Assembly (NCBI RefSeq): GCF_006351005.1
Contig: NZ_VENP01000003.1
Coordinates: 1-64,000 of the forward strand
Length of the DNA: 64,000 nt
Source of the DNA: Miniimonas arenae
GTDB taxonomy: Bacteria; Actinomycetota; Actinomycetes; Actinomycetales; Beutenbergiaceae
Direction: 5' to 3'
Position 1 is the first letter of the stretch, and each line of letters begins with the position of its first letter. The notes beneath the pieces were generated by a model that saw only the letters and a program-made list of their open reading frames with translations, was not told the DNA's origin and searched no databases. Below, piece by piece: positions 8,016 to 16,783 of the stretch. The translations under genes and the position numbers were made by a program.

Positions 8016-9518
8016 TCAGTCGCCGAGGTCACCGCGCAGCACCTCGACGCGCTCACCCGCCGCGCCGGTCCGGCCGTCGCGCCCCGCGTCCGGGTTGCGC
8101 GGGTCCCAGCCCGGCACGTGCACGAAGCGGGAGATCACGGTGCCGATGACGAGCAGGATCACGGGGTAGACGGACAGGTAGAAGCGGAACGCCAGGTCCG
8201 GGTTGGGGCCTGGCGTCGCGCCGGACCGGTAGCCGAAGAACAGCGTGAGCGAGGCGAGCGCGGCGGCCACCACGAGTCCGTTGAGCCGGCCGAGCACCCC
8301 GAACGCCGACAGGAAGATGCCCTCGCGGTGCACGCCGTGCCGGGTGGCGTCGTCGTCGAGGACGCGGGCCATGATGAGGTCGTTCGTCGCGAGGACGCCG
8401 GAGTACCCGACGGCGACGCAGAGCCCCGCGATCACGGCGCCGAGCAGGTCCTGCACGAAGAACAGCGGCGCGAACGCGACCGCCGCGATCGGCAGCGCGC
8501 GCTTCCACGTACGCTCCGCACCCCAGCGCCGCACGAGCCGCGCCCACACCGCGAGCATCCCGATCGCCCCGACCACGACGACGACCTGCAGGATCGTCGC
8601 GTCCAGCCCGCCGCCGCCGAGGGAGTAGCGCACGTAGAGCTGGAGGCCGTTGAGCACGAGCGCCATGGCCGAGCCGTAGCAGGCGTTGACCACGCCGATG
8701 GTCCAGAAGTAGCGGTTGGTGAGGATCTGCCGGATCGAGGCGAGGAACGGCGGACGCTCCTCGTGGGAGGCCTGCGGGTCCTCGTGCACGCCGAACGTCA
8801 TGTAGAGGATCACGGCGACGCCGAGCACCGCGAAGATCACGGCCAGCCGGGTGTAGCCCACCGTGGGGTCGGCGCAGCCGGCGGCGTCCACGGGGCAGCC
8901 GAGCACGTTCTGCGCGAGCACCGGCGTCAGCCCGAGCGCGAGGATCATCGCGAGGAGCTGGCAGCCCTGGCGGATCGCGTTGGCGGACGCGCGCACGCGT
9001 TCGGCCGGGAAGAGCTCCGGCAGCAGCGCGCCGTAGTTGGCGTTGATGAGGGAGTCGGCCATCTCGGCCAGCACGGCGAAGATCGCGAACCAGACCACCA
9101 GCGCCGTCGCGGAGGAGGCCACCCCGCCGGGCACGGCGAACAGCGCGATGCTGGCGAGCAGCAGGACCGCCGACCCCACGACGAGGTACGGCTTGCGTCG
9201 GCCCCACCGGGTCCGCGTGCGGTCGGAGAGGTAGCCGAACACGGGGTTGTCGATCGCGTCGATGATCCCGTACACGGCGTAGACGCCGGCGAAGACCGCG
9301 GCGTCCATCCCGAGCAGGTCGACGTAGAAGAACAGCATCGACCCCTTGATGAGGTTGATCGGGATCGAGGTGCCGAACATCCCGACGCCGTAGCGCGCGG
9401 GGCTGGTGCGCGGCCTCGCGGGCGCCGTGCCCGTGGGCCTCGCCCCGGTCGGTGTCGTCTCTGCCGGTGTCGTCTCGGTCGTGACCGCCTCCCCGTCCGG
9501 GGCCTCGGGATGCGTCAC
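8016..9518 (-). CDS. Sugar:cation symporter of the GPH family (MelB-like)
   Basis: Twelve-helix major facilitator of 500 residues. The glycoside-pentoside-hexuronide signature is clear: an early helix with INLIKGSMLFFYVDLLG, DAIDNPVFGYLSDRTRTRWGRRKPY between helices 2 and 3, and MADSLINANYGALLPELFP in the middle. This family couples uptake of sugars or sugar acids to H+ or Na+. A hydrophilic, Thr/Pro-rich N-terminal tail of about 40 residues precedes the first helix and looks non-conserved. The start overlaps the stop of the LacI regulator by 4 bases, so the two form an operon and the regulator probably answers to the carried sugar. Substrate unknown. Confidence 0.88.
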   Translation of the reverse strand: MTHPEAPDGEAVTTETTPAETTPTGARPTGTAPARPRTSPARYGVGMFGTSIPINLIKGSMLFFYVDLLGMDAAVFAGVYAVYGIIDAIDNPVFGYLSDRTRTRWGRRKPYLVVGSAVLLLASIALFAVPGGVASSATALVVWFAIFAVLAEMADSLINANYGALLPELFPAERVRASANAIRQGCQLLAMILALGLTPVLAQNVLGCPVDAAGCADPTVGYTRLAVIFAVLGVAVILYMTFGVHEDPQASHEERPPFLASIRQILTNRYFWTIGVVNACYGSAMALVLNGLQLYVRYSLGGGGLDATILQVVVVVGAIGMLAVWARLVRRWGAERTWKRALPIAAVAFAPLFFVQDLLGAVIAGLCVAVGYSGVLATNDLIMARVLDDDATRHGVHREGIFLSAFGVLGRLNGLVVAAALASLTLFFGYRSGATPGPNPDLAFRFYLSVYPVILLVIGTVISRFVHVPGWDPRNPDAGRDGRTGAAGERVEVLRGDLGD

Positions 9519-10519
9519 ACCGAACCGCCCGGGACCAGCCGCGTCGGCAGGAGGACGTGCTCGGGCGGCAGCGACGGGTCGGTCAGGCGGGCGAGCAGCA
9601 TCGAGGTGGCGCGGGCCGACAGGTCGAGCACGGGGTTGGACATCGTGGTGAGCCGCGGGTGCATGAGCTCCGCGGTGCCGAGGTCGTCGAACCCGACGAG
9701 CGCGACGTCGTCGGGCACGCGCAGACCGCGGCGGTCCAGCGCGCGCCGCACGCCCACGGCCATCGTGTCGGAGGCGACGAAGATCGCGTCGACGTCGTGC
9801 GCGTCGAGCAGGCGCTCGGCCGCGGCCTCCGCGGCGGGCACGGAGAAGTCGGCGGCCTCGGCCGCGTCGTGCGGCAGGCCGGCCGCGTCCAGCGCCTCCT
9901 GCCAGCCGATGAACCGGTCCTGGCCGGCGGTCATGTCCGTCGGTCCGGCGACCGTGCCGATGCGCGTGCGACCTGCGCGGACGAGCACCTCGGTGGCGAG
10001 CCGGGCGCCGGTGACGTTGTCGACGTCGACGAAGCTGAGCCCGTTCATCTCGAACGGACGGCCGATGAACACGATCGGGCGTGACCCGCGCAGGCCCTCC
10101 TCGAGGTGGTCGCCGCGGTGCGGGGAGGCGATGATCGCGCCGTCGACGTGCCCGGCCTGGAGGTAGCGCACGAGGCGGCCGGGCGTGCGGTTGCTGATGA
10201 GCAGCACGAGCTGCAGCTCGGTGACCGCGAGCGCGCCGGACACCCCGCGCAGCACGCCGAGGAGGAACGGGTCGTTGAGGAAGCGGTCGTCCGGCTCGGG
10301 GATGACGAGGGCGACCGAGCCGGTCTGCTGCGTCGCGAGCGCCCGCGCGGCGGGGTTGGGGGTGAAGCCGAGGCGCTGCACGGCGTCGTCGACGGCGGCC
10401 TGGGCGGTGGGGGAGACGCGCTTGCCTCCGTTGATCGCCCGCGAGGCGGTGGAGCGCGACACCCCGGCCTCGCGTGCGACCTCGTCGAGCGTCGGCGCCC
10501 GACCGCTGATCGTGCTCAT
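9515..10519 (-). CDS. LacI-family transcriptional regulator
   Basis: DNA-binding sugar-responsive repressor, 334 residues. The N-terminal helix-turn-helix reads PTLDEVAREAGVSRSTASRAING, and the hinge helix follows near NPAARALATQ. The rest is a periplasmic-binding-type domain, ending with DVALVGFDDLGTAELMHPRLTT and the C-terminal dimer region. It is cotranscribed with the downstream GPH symporter (4-base overlap) and is separated from the ABC operon by a terminator. It may bind the TGGAAGCGCTCTCA operator before the ABC binding-protein gene; this is inference from proximity and operator type. Confidence 0.92.
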   Translation of the reverse strand: MSTISGRAPTLDEVAREAGVSRSTASRAINGGKRVSPTAQAAVDDAVQRLGFTPNPAARALATQQTGSVALVIPEPDDRFLNDPFLLGVLRGVSGALAVTELQLVLLISNRTPGRLVRYLQAGHVDGAIIASPHRGDHLEEGLRGSRPIVFIGRPFEMNGLSFVDVDNVTGARLATEVLVRAGRTRIGTVAGPTDMTAGQDRFIGWQEALDAAGLPHDAAEAADFSVPAAEAAAERLLDAHDVDAIFVASDTMAVGVRRALDRRGLRVPDDVALVGFDDLGTAELMHPRLTTMSNPVLDLSARATSMLLARLTDPSLPPEHVLLPTRLVPGGSV

Positions 10520-10585
10520 CCCTGCTCCCTCGTCTCTCCGGCCGTCATCGTAGGCCGCCGCGCGGGTGCGCCGCCGTCAGCGGAG

Positions 10586-10621
10586 ACCGGCTCTCCAGGC
10601 GCCGGTGCCTGGAGAGCCGGT
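10586..10621 (-). terminator. Hairpin terminator of the sugar ABC operon
   Basis: ACCGGCTCTCCAGGC (10586-10600) pairs perfectly with 10607-10621 around a 6-base loop: a 15-bp stem 20 bases after the last permease gene's stop. Confidence 0.88.
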
Positions 10622-10641
10622 GGGTGGGCGCGAGCGTCAGC

Positions 10642-11550
10642 TCACCCCTTGACCGCGCCCTGCATGATCCCGGCGACGAGCTGCTTGCCGGTGAACAGGA
10701 ACACGACGATGAGCGGGAGCGTCACGAGAAGCACGCCCGCCATGAGGAGGGAGTAGTCCACGAAGTACGTGGCCTGCAGCGAGCGCACCACGATCGGCAG
10801 CGTCGGGTTGGACTGGTTCAGCACGATCGAGGGCCAGAAGAAGTTGGTCCACTGGGCGACGAACGTGAACAGCGCGAGCATCGCGGCCGCGGGGCGCGCG
10901 GCCGGGAGCGCCACGGACCAGAAGGTCCGCAGCACGCTCGCGCCGTCGACCCGCGCGGCCTCGACGAGCTCGTAGGGCAGCGCCTCACCGAGGTACTGGG
11001 TCATCCAGAACACCCCGAACGCTGTCACGAGCGCCGGCACGATGACGGCCTCGATCGAGCCGACCCAGCCGAGTCGCGTCGCGAGGATGTACATCGGGAT
11101 GACGCCGAGCTGCGTCGGCACGGCCATCGTCGCGATGACGAACACGAGCAGCGGCCCGCGCCCGCGGAAGCGCAGCTTCGCGAACGAGAAGCCGGCAAGC
11201 GTGGAGAACAGCACGGTGGACAGCGACACCACCACCGCGATGACAGCCGAGTTGACCGCGCCGTTCCAGAAGTTGATCGCGGTGGAGCCCATGATCTCCG
11301 CGAACCGGTCGAACAGCGAGAGGTCCGGGAACAGCTGCGGGAACGGGTCGCGCGAGATCGCCTGCTGGTCGCTCGAGCCGAGCACCGCCGTGTAGTACAG
11401 CGGGAAGATCGAGATCACGATCACGACGGCGAGGATCACGTACGTGACCCAGCGCGGTCGGCGGTTCACCCCGCCCGACCCGCGACGGCGAGCGGCGGCC
11501 CGGGCCGCGCGCGGTCCGGCGGTCTGGGCGACGACGGGCAGGGAGCTCAT
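10642..11550 (-). CDS. Sugar ABC transporter permease, MalG type
   Basis: Second inner-membrane permease of a CUT1 carbohydrate importer, 302 residues with six predicted helices. The first helix is WVTYVILAVVIVISIFPLYYTAVLGS. The EAA loop that docks the ATPase is ELVEAARVDGASVLRTFW...LPAARPA. The ATG at 11550 overlaps the MalF-type gene's stop by 4 bases and is preferred over longer readings, which only read through the upstream gene. A short Ala/Arg-rich cytoplasmic tail precedes helix 1. No ATPase gene is adjacent; CUT1 systems in actinobacteria often share a distant MsiK-type ATPase. Confidence 0.92.
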   Translation of the reverse strand: MSSLPVVAQTAGPRAARAAARRRGSGGVNRRPRWVTYVILAVVIVISIFPLYYTAVLGSSDQQAISRDPFPQLFPDLSLFDRFAEIMGSTAINFWNGAVNSAVIAVVVSLSTVLFSTLAGFSFAKLRFRGRGPLLVFVIATMAVPTQLGVIPMYILATRLGWVGSIEAVIVPALVTAFGVFWMTQYLGEALPYELVEAARVDGASVLRTFWSVALPAARPAAAMLALFTFVAQWTNFFWPSIVLNQSNPTLPIVVRSLQATYFVDYSLLMAGVLLVTLPLIVVFLFTGKQLVAGIMQGAVKG

Positions 11551-12713
11551 GACGCGCTCCTCTCGGGGTCGGAAGTGGCGGGGCCGGCGTCGGGGTCGGT
11601 GTCGCTCGCGCCCGCCGTGCGTGCGGGGGGAAGTGCGGCGCTCGCGACCGCACTCGGGCGCGTGGGGCGAGGCTCGCCGTCGGGCACGGGCACGACTCCC
11701 CTGCGGCGCAAGGCGCGCCGACGGGCGGACCGGCCGCGCCCGCCGTCGTCGGCGATCCTGCGCGTGAGCGCGAAGTTCACGAGACCGATGAGCAGGATGA
11801 GGAGGAACAGCAGCCACGCGATCGCGGCCGCACGGCCGAAGTTCTTCTGGTTGCCCCAGGCGACGTCGTAGAGGTAGAGGACGGTGGTCATCCACTGGCG
11901 GTCGGCGCCGCCGAGGCCCTGGGCGTCGAACATGCGGGGCTCGTCGAAGATCTGCAGGCCGCCGATCGTGGAGGTGATGACCACGAAGATCACCGTGGCG
12001 CGGATCTGCGGGACCGTGACGGAGAAGAACTGCCGGATGCGGCCGGCGCCGTCGATGATCGCGGCCTCGTAGAGCTCGCGCGGCACAGCCTGCATGGCCG
12101 CGAGGAAGATGAGGGCGTTGTAGCCCGTCCAGCGGAAGTTCACCATCGTGGCGATCGCGACGTGGCTGGCGAGCGGGCTCGCGTGCCAGGCGATCGGGTC
12201 GAGGCCGATGCCGGTGAGGAGGCTGTTGACGAGCCCGTACTGGTCGGCGAAGAGGCGGCCGAAGATCATCGAGACCGCGACGGGGGCGACGACGTAGGGC
12301 AGCAGCACGCCCATCCGCCAGAAGGTCGCCGAGCGCAGGTTCTGGTCCAGCAGCGCGGCGAGCACGATGGCGGCGACGACCTGCGGCACCGAGCTGAGCA
12401 GGAAGATCGAGAAGGTGTTGCGCAGGGACTTCCAGAACGTCGCCTGGCCGAGCACGTCGACGTAGTTCTGCAGGCCGACGAAGTCACCCTGGCCGCCCAG
12501 CAGGTTCCACTCGTGCACCGAGACGACCGCGGTGTACAGGAGGGGGAACAGGCCGGTGAGGGCGAACAGCAGGAAGAAGGGGGAGATGAAGAGGTAGGGG
12601 GAGACCTTGACGTCCCAGCGCGAGAGCTTCTGGGAGAAGGCGACGCGGCGCGGGGTGCGCGGTGGCGCGGGGTCGGTCATGGTGCCCGCCCTCCGGGAGA
12701 GGGTGCTGGTCAT
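11547..12713 (-). CDS. Sugar ABC transporter permease, MalF type
   Basis: First permease of the CUT1 importer, 388 residues from the ATG at 12713. A second ATG at 12680 has a better ribosome site (GGAGGGCGGG), so a 377-residue start is possible. Helix 1 is VSPYLFISPFFLLFALTGLFPLLYT; the EAA loop is ELYEAAIIDGAGRIRQFFSVTVPQI. The last helix ends near LINLVNFALTRRIADD; the roughly 70 residues after it are hydrophilic, Arg/Pro/Ala-rich and unusual for MalF. That tail contains PDGEP, encoded by the dispersed GCTCGCCGTCGGGC word (11671-11685), and looks like added sequence. Confidence 0.9.
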   Translation of the reverse strand: MTSTLSRRAGTMTDPAPPRTPRRVAFSQKLSRWDVKVSPYLFISPFFLLFALTGLFPLLYTAVVSVHEWNLLGGQGDFVGLQNYVDVLGQATFWKSLRNTFSIFLLSSVPQVVAAIVLAALLDQNLRSATFWRMGVLLPYVVAPVAVSMIFGRLFADQYGLVNSLLTGIGLDPIAWHASPLASHVAIATMVNFRWTGYNALIFLAAMQAVPRELYEAAIIDGAGRIRQFFSVTVPQIRATVIFVVITSTIGGLQIFDEPRMFDAQGLGGADRQWMTTVLYLYDVAWGNQKNFGRAAAIAWLLFLLILLIGLVNFALTRRIADDGGRGRSARRRALRRRGVVPVPDGEPRPTRPSAVASAALPPARTAGASDTDPDAGPATSDPERSAS

Positions 12714-12762
12714 GGGGTCCTGGCCTGACGGTGGTGGGCTGACGGGGAGGGCTGGACCGGCG

Positions 12763-12802
12763 GGTGCCGGTGCGGCGCGCTCTCGCGCACCGCACCGGCA
12801 CC
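12763..12802 (-). terminator. Stem-loop between binding-protein and permease genes
   Basis: GGTGCCGGTGCGG (12763-12775) pairs perfectly with 12790-12802; the inner part can extend the stem with CGCG/CGCG. It lies just after the binding-protein stop. Such a hairpin usually lets the binding protein be made in excess over the permeases by partial termination or mRNA protection. Confidence 0.75.
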
Positions 12803-12817
12803 GGGGTCATCGGACCG

Positions 12818-14182
12818 TCAGGACAGGCCGAGGTCCTTGAACGCCTGGACCGACTTGGCCCAGGAGCTGTCGGCGTCGTCGGTCTTCTCGACGTCGACGC
12901 GCTTGAGGCCGTCCTGCACCGCGGTGTGGATCGAGAAGTAGTTCGGGCCCTTGAACGGGGCACCCTTGATGGCCTGCGCACGAGCGGAGAAGATCGCGCC
13001 GACCGGGGCGTCGTTGAAGAACGGGTTCGTGAACTCCTGGACCGCCGTGGAGCTCTGCGCCTCGATCTGCGAGGGGAAGGTGCCGGCCGAGGTGAACGCC
13101 TGCGTCTGCACCTCGGGGCTCGTCAGCCAGGCGGCGAGCTCCTTGGCGGCCTCGGTGTTGGCGCCCGAGGCGGGGACGGTGAGGAACGAGCCGCCCCAGT
13201 TGCCGCCGCCGCCGGGGAAGACGTCCGCGACGTTCCAGCCGGTCACGCCGCCGGCGCGCTCCTCGATCGGGCCGGTCATCCAGGCCGGGCAGAGCATGGT
13301 GGCGAAGCCGTCCTTCTGGAACGCGGCGTCCCAGTCGGCGGACCACTGCTCGAGGCCGGCGGACAGGCCGTCGGCGCTCGCCTGGGTGACCTGCGTCCAC
13401 AGGTCGATGATCGGCTGGTTCGTGGCGAGGTCCTTCGGGGTGCCGTCGGACTCCTCGTAGGCGTTGGTGAGCTGGTTGACCATGCCCTGGTAGGTGGCCG
13501 AGGCCGAGTCGTACCAGGCGGAGTCGGAGGCGGCGACGAACTGCTTGCCGACCTCGAAGTAGGTGTCCCAGGTGGCGTCGTCGCCGCCGAGCAGCGTGGC
13601 GACCTCGTCGGGCGTGCTCGGCAGGCCCGCGGCCTCGAACAGGTCCTGGCGGTAGCAGATCGCCTCGGGGCCGATGTCGGTGCCGTAGCCGATGAGCTTG
13701 CCGTCGGTCGTGGTGGCCTGGTCGACCTTCCACTGCACCCAGCGGTCGGCGAGCGCGGGGTCGGACAGGTCGACGAAAAGGTCGGGGTACTGCATGAGCT
13801 CGGGTAGCCAGTCGACCTCGATCGCCTCAATGTCCGCCAGGCCCGTGCCGCCGGCGCCGAGCTTGGTGGTCATGTTGGTGCGGGCGTCCTCGGACTTGGC
13901 GGCCTTGACCTGCTCGACCGTGACGCCGGGGTGGTCGGCCTCGTACTGGTCGAAGAGCTCGTCGGTGTAGCCGAAGTCGTTGAACGTCGCGACGGTGAGC
14001 TTGATCTGCTCGCCGGAACCTGCGCCGGCGTCGGTCGAGGCGTCGCCGCCCGCGGCCTGTGTCGAGTCGCCGGTGGCGTCGGAACCGGATCCGGAACCGC
14101 CGCCGCAGGCGGTGAGGACGAGCGCGAGGCTCGCTGCGAGTGCCGTCGCCGTGGCGACGCTGCGGGTACGGGAACTGCGCAC
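12818..14182 (-). CDS. Sugar-binding lipoprotein of a CUT1 ABC transporter
   Basis: Extracytoplasmic solute-binding protein, 454 residues. A lipoprotein signal peptide ends in LALVLTACGGGS, so it is anchored by the cysteine at about residue 26. A Gly/Ser/Asp-rich linker follows, then a type 1 sugar-binding fold (IKLTVATFNDFGYTDELFDQYEADHPGV...). The GTG start at 14182 has AAGGAG in front. It is the first gene of the binding protein-MalF-MalG operon and probably binds an oligosaccharide. A LacI-type operator lies 58 bases upstream. The sugar is unknown. Confidence 0.92.
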   Translation of the reverse strand: MRSSRTRSVATATALAASLALVLTACGGGSGSGSDATGDSTQAAGGDASTDAGAGSGEQIKLTVATFNDFGYTDELFDQYEADHPGVTVEQVKAAKSEDARTNMTTKLGAGGTGLADIEAIEVDWLPELMQYPDLFVDLSDPALADRWVQWKVDQATTTDGKLIGYGTDIGPEAICYRQDLFEAAGLPSTPDEVATLLGGDDATWDTYFEVGKQFVAASDSAWYDSASATYQGMVNQLTNAYEESDGTPKDLATNQPIIDLWTQVTQASADGLSAGLEQWSADWDAAFQKDGFATMLCPAWMTGPIEERAGGVTGWNVADVFPGGGGNWGGSFLTVPASGANTEAAKELAAWLTSPEVQTQAFTSAGTFPSQIEAQSSTAVQEFTNPFFNDAPVGAIFSARAQAIKGAPFKGPNYFSIHTAVQDGLKRVDVEKTDDADSSWAKSVQAFKDLGLS

Positions 14183-14239
14183 GGTGTGACTCCTTCGTCA
14201 TCGGTCGGGCACCTGCCGTGCCCGAGAGTGAGGCGATCG

Positions 14240-14253
14240 TGGAAGCGCTCTCA
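14240..14253. promoter_or_regulatory. LacI-type operator (TGGAAGCGCTCTCA)
   Basis: Near-palindromic 14-mer around a central GCGC with the CG step typical of LacI/CcpA-family operators. It sits upstream of the sugar-binding-protein gene, in the right place to repress it. The LacI protein encoded at 9515-10519 is the nearest candidate. Confidence 0.7.
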
Positions 14254-14496
14254 CCTGAGAGCAGCGTCACATGCTCGGCGTGGAAGCGCAACCACACTTC
14301 TGGGAGCGGTATCACGGTGTTGGCAGCTGCGTGTGCGTTTGCGCAGGTCAGCGTGGGTTCGGGCGCGTCGGACGTGATCGGATCGTTATCTGCGGGTGGG
14401 TGGAGGGGTTCGTGGTCGCGTCGGGCTTGCCGGATGCGGTGCTTGCGGTCTCGATGGCGGAGCTTGCGGCCTCTCGCGCACTCGCCGGTGGCGCGG

Positions 14497-14748
14497 GAGC
14501 GACTGTCCGCGACGCCAGAGCGACCGTCCGCGACGTCAGAGCGACTGTCCGCGACGTCAGAGCGACTGTCCGCGACGCCAGAGCGACCCACATGCCAATC
14601 GTTCGACGCCCCGCGAGCATCAGTGCTGGTCAGCCGGTTGTGACCGCCGAGCAGCGCTGCGCTGGTCGCTGTGGCGTTGCGGACAGTCGCTCTGGCGTCA
14701 CGGACAGTCGCTGTGGCGTCGCGACGAGTCGCTCTGCGGTGGCGGGCG
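14497..14748. repeat. 21-bp repeat array with facing inverted copies (5 + 4)
   Basis: GAGCGACYGTCCGCGACGYCA recurs with starts at 14497, 14518, 14539, 14560 and 14581 (period 21). After a spacer of about 77 bases, inverted copies carrying GTCGCTSTGGCG start at 14665, 14686, 14707 and 14728, also at period 21. The two halves can fold into one very long imperfect hairpin. The gene-free stretch 14183-14797 holds this, the LacI-type operator and nothing else recognised. Confidence 0.95.
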
Positions 14749-14797
14749 GACGCTGGGGTGGGCGCCACGTGAAGCAGATCGAGGAAGCGCGCCGCCG

Positions 14798-15682
14798 TCA
14801 GGCGCCGAAGACCGCCGGAAGCACGAGCAGCATCGCGAGCGACCACGTCACGTGCGTGAGCGCGGGTCCGAGGATCCCGCCGCTGGCTCGCCGCTCGAAG
14901 CCGACCACCACGCCCAGCACCGCCGCCGCGAAGACGAGCACGAGGTTCCCGGACGGCAGCGTCGCGAGCACGTACGCCACCGTCGACAGCGCCACCGCGC
15001 GTCGCGCCGGCAGCGCCGCGTACAGCGCGCCGCGGAAGAAGAGCTCCTCGGCCACGCCGTTCAGCAGCGTGATCGCGATGACGACGGCGAGCACCCCGTC
15101 GCTCGCGTACCCCAGCACGTCCTGGGTGAGGGTCGCGAGCGCGGGCACCGACCGGATCGCCAGCCCGCCCACGATGAACACCGCCGCCAGCCCGAGCCCG
15201 ACCGCGATCGGTGTGAGCACAGGCCGGCGCAGCGTGTCGCGGAACACGATGTGGCCCAGGTGCAGCGGCCCGGACGCGAACGCGCCCACCACCCACGTCG
15301 CGGCGAGCCCGATCGTCAGCGGGTAGAACAGCGCCTCACCCTGCTCGACGGCGAACGAGAGTCCCAGTAGCAGCGCACCGATCAGGAGGGTCGCCGCGAC
15401 CACGACCCGGCGACGGCGCAGTGCCGCGGGGGACGTCTCCGGGGTCGGCCGGGCCTCCTCGACGAACACCCGACGCACGACGCGGTGCGCCCGACCGGCG
15501 CGTCGCGCGCTACTGGGGTGCAGATGGGACTTGGGGTCCGCGGGCGAACCTGCGAAGGGCGCGAGGTGTGGGTTGCGCGGGAGGGGCGGTTCGCCGTCGG
15601 GCGAACCTGCGCCGGGCGCGAGATGAGGGTTGCGCGGGAGGGGTGGCTCGCCGTCGGGCGTCCCGTGCTCAGTCGACGCCAC
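14798..15682 (-). CDS. CPBP-family intramembrane protease
   Basis: Membrane protein of 294 residues with the CPBP/CAAX-protease core: several helices, then GVAEELFFRGALYAALP (EExxxR motif with glutamates that bind the catalytic metal) and a later helix ending FERRASGGILGPALTHVTWSL, whose His is the other ligand. The GTG start overlaps the stop of the NmrA-like gene by 14 bases. The N-terminal 45 residues hold a 19-residue unit, PDGEPPLPRNPHLAPGAGS-like, repeated twice in frame; this part is unrelated to the family and looks inserted. Relatives act in prenyl-protein processing or bacteriocin self-immunity; the role here is unknown. Confidence 0.82.
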   Translation of the reverse strand: MASTEHGTPDGEPPLPRNPHLAPGAGSPDGEPPLPRNPHLAPFAGSPADPKSHLHPSSARRAGRAHRVVRRVFVEEARPTPETSPAALRRRRVVVAATLLIGALLLGLSFAVEQGEALFYPLTIGLAATWVVGAFASGPLHLGHIVFRDTLRRPVLTPIAVGLGLAAVFIVGGLAIRSVPALATLTQDVLGYASDGVLAVVIAITLLNGVAEELFFRGALYAALPARRAVALSTVAYVLATLPSGNLVLVFAAAVLGVVVGFERRASGGILGPALTHVTWSLAMLLVLPAVFGA

Positions 15683-16568
15683 GGTCCTGCTCGCGCGCGA
15701 TGAGCGCGTGCCGCACGGCGTCGGCGTAGCCGAGGACCTCCCCCGGCACGACGCGGCGGATCGAGTCGTCGCTCACGACCACCTCGACGTCCATCGAGTC
15801 GACGAGCGTGCGCGCCGTCGCGGTGTCGACGTCGGTCACGAAGGAGAGCCAGTGCGAGGACAGCCGGGGCGTGAGCAGCGGGACCGTGAGGATCGGCAGT
15901 GGCTTGCCCAGATGCTTGCCCACGTGCCGCATCATGTCCGCATAGGTCAGCACGTCCGCGCCGCCGACCTCGAACACGCGCCCCATGGCGTCGGGGTTGT
16001 CGAGCACGCCGACGAGGTAGCGCACCACGTCCTCGAGCGCGATCGGCTGCGTCCGCGTGCTGACCCAGCGCGGCGCGACCATCGCCGGGAGGTTCACCGC
16101 GAGCTGGCGCGTGATCTCCCACGAGATGCCGCCGTGGCCGATGACGATCGCGGCGCGCAGCACCGTCAGGGGCACGCCCCCGTCGGCGAGCAGCCGCTCG
16201 ACCTCGCGCCGCGAGCGCAGGTGCGCCGAGAGCGTGCTGTCGTCGCGCCCGAGGCCGCCCAGGTAGACGATCTGCCGGAGCCCCGCCTCGGCGGCCGCGG
16301 CCCCGAACGTGCGGGACGCCTCGGCGTCGAGCCGTTCGAAGTCCGCCGACGCCAGCGAGTGCACGAGGTAGTAGGCCGCGTCGACGCCCTCGAGTGCCGC
16401 CGCCATCGAGGACGGGTCGGCGACGTCGCCGAACACAGGGTCCCCCGCGCCCTCGTAGGTGTCCGGATGGCGGGTCATCGCGCGTACCTCGTGGCCCTCG
16501 CGGACCAGCGCGTCGGCGACGTGCGAGCCCACGAAGCCCGTCGCACCCGTCACGAGCACTCGCGTCAT
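15669..16568 (-). CDS. NmrA-like NAD(P)-binding protein
   Basis: Atypical short-chain dehydrogenase of 299 residues. The N-terminus has the Rossmann motif VLVTGATGFVGSHVADALVREG; the core has YYLVHSL, then IVYLGGLGRDDS and LRAAIVIGHGG. There is no full YxxxK active site, as in the NmrA/complex I NDUFA9-like group that binds NAD(P)H without being a clear dehydrogenase. Relatives serve as redox sensors or in quinone and isoprenoid handling. It is translationally coupled to the CPBP protease gene by a 14-base overlap. Exact role unknown. Confidence 0.8.
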   Translation of the reverse strand: MTRVLVTGATGFVGSHVADALVREGHEVRAMTRHPDTYEGAGDPVFGDVADPSSMAAALEGVDAAYYLVHSLASADFERLDAEASRTFGAAAAEAGLRQIVYLGGLGRDDSTLSAHLRSRREVERLLADGGVPLTVLRAAIVIGHGGISWEITRQLAVNLPAMVAPRWVSTRTQPIALEDVVRYLVGVLDNPDAMGRVFEVGGADVLTYADMMRHVGKHLGKPLPILTVPLLTPRLSSHWLSFVTDVDTATARTLVDSMDVEVVVSDDSIRRVVPGEVLGYADAVRHALIAREQDRGVD

Positions 16569-16689
16569 GCCCTGCTCCCTGCCTCGTCCGGCTGCAAGTC
16601 GCGAGCGTAACCCGCGCCACCGACATGGCGGCCCGCCCGCAGGGGTGGGGAGCGCGGGGTTCGACGGCGAGGCCCGGTTCGGCCTGCGG

Positions 16690-16760
16690 GCGTCGCACAG
16701 CGTTCCTCCGGCGTCCCACAGCGTTCCTCCGGCGTCGCACAGACGTTGCTCCGGCGTCGC
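16690..16760. repeat. 21-bp tandem repeat, about 3 copies
   Basis: GCGTCGCACAGCGTTCCTCCG starts at 16690, 16711, 16732 and, truncated, 16754. It lies between the sigma-factor stop and the NmrA-like gene start. No inverted partner was found nearby. Confidence 0.85.
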
Positions 16761-16783
16761 TCGGACGTGCCGGGCGCCCAGCG

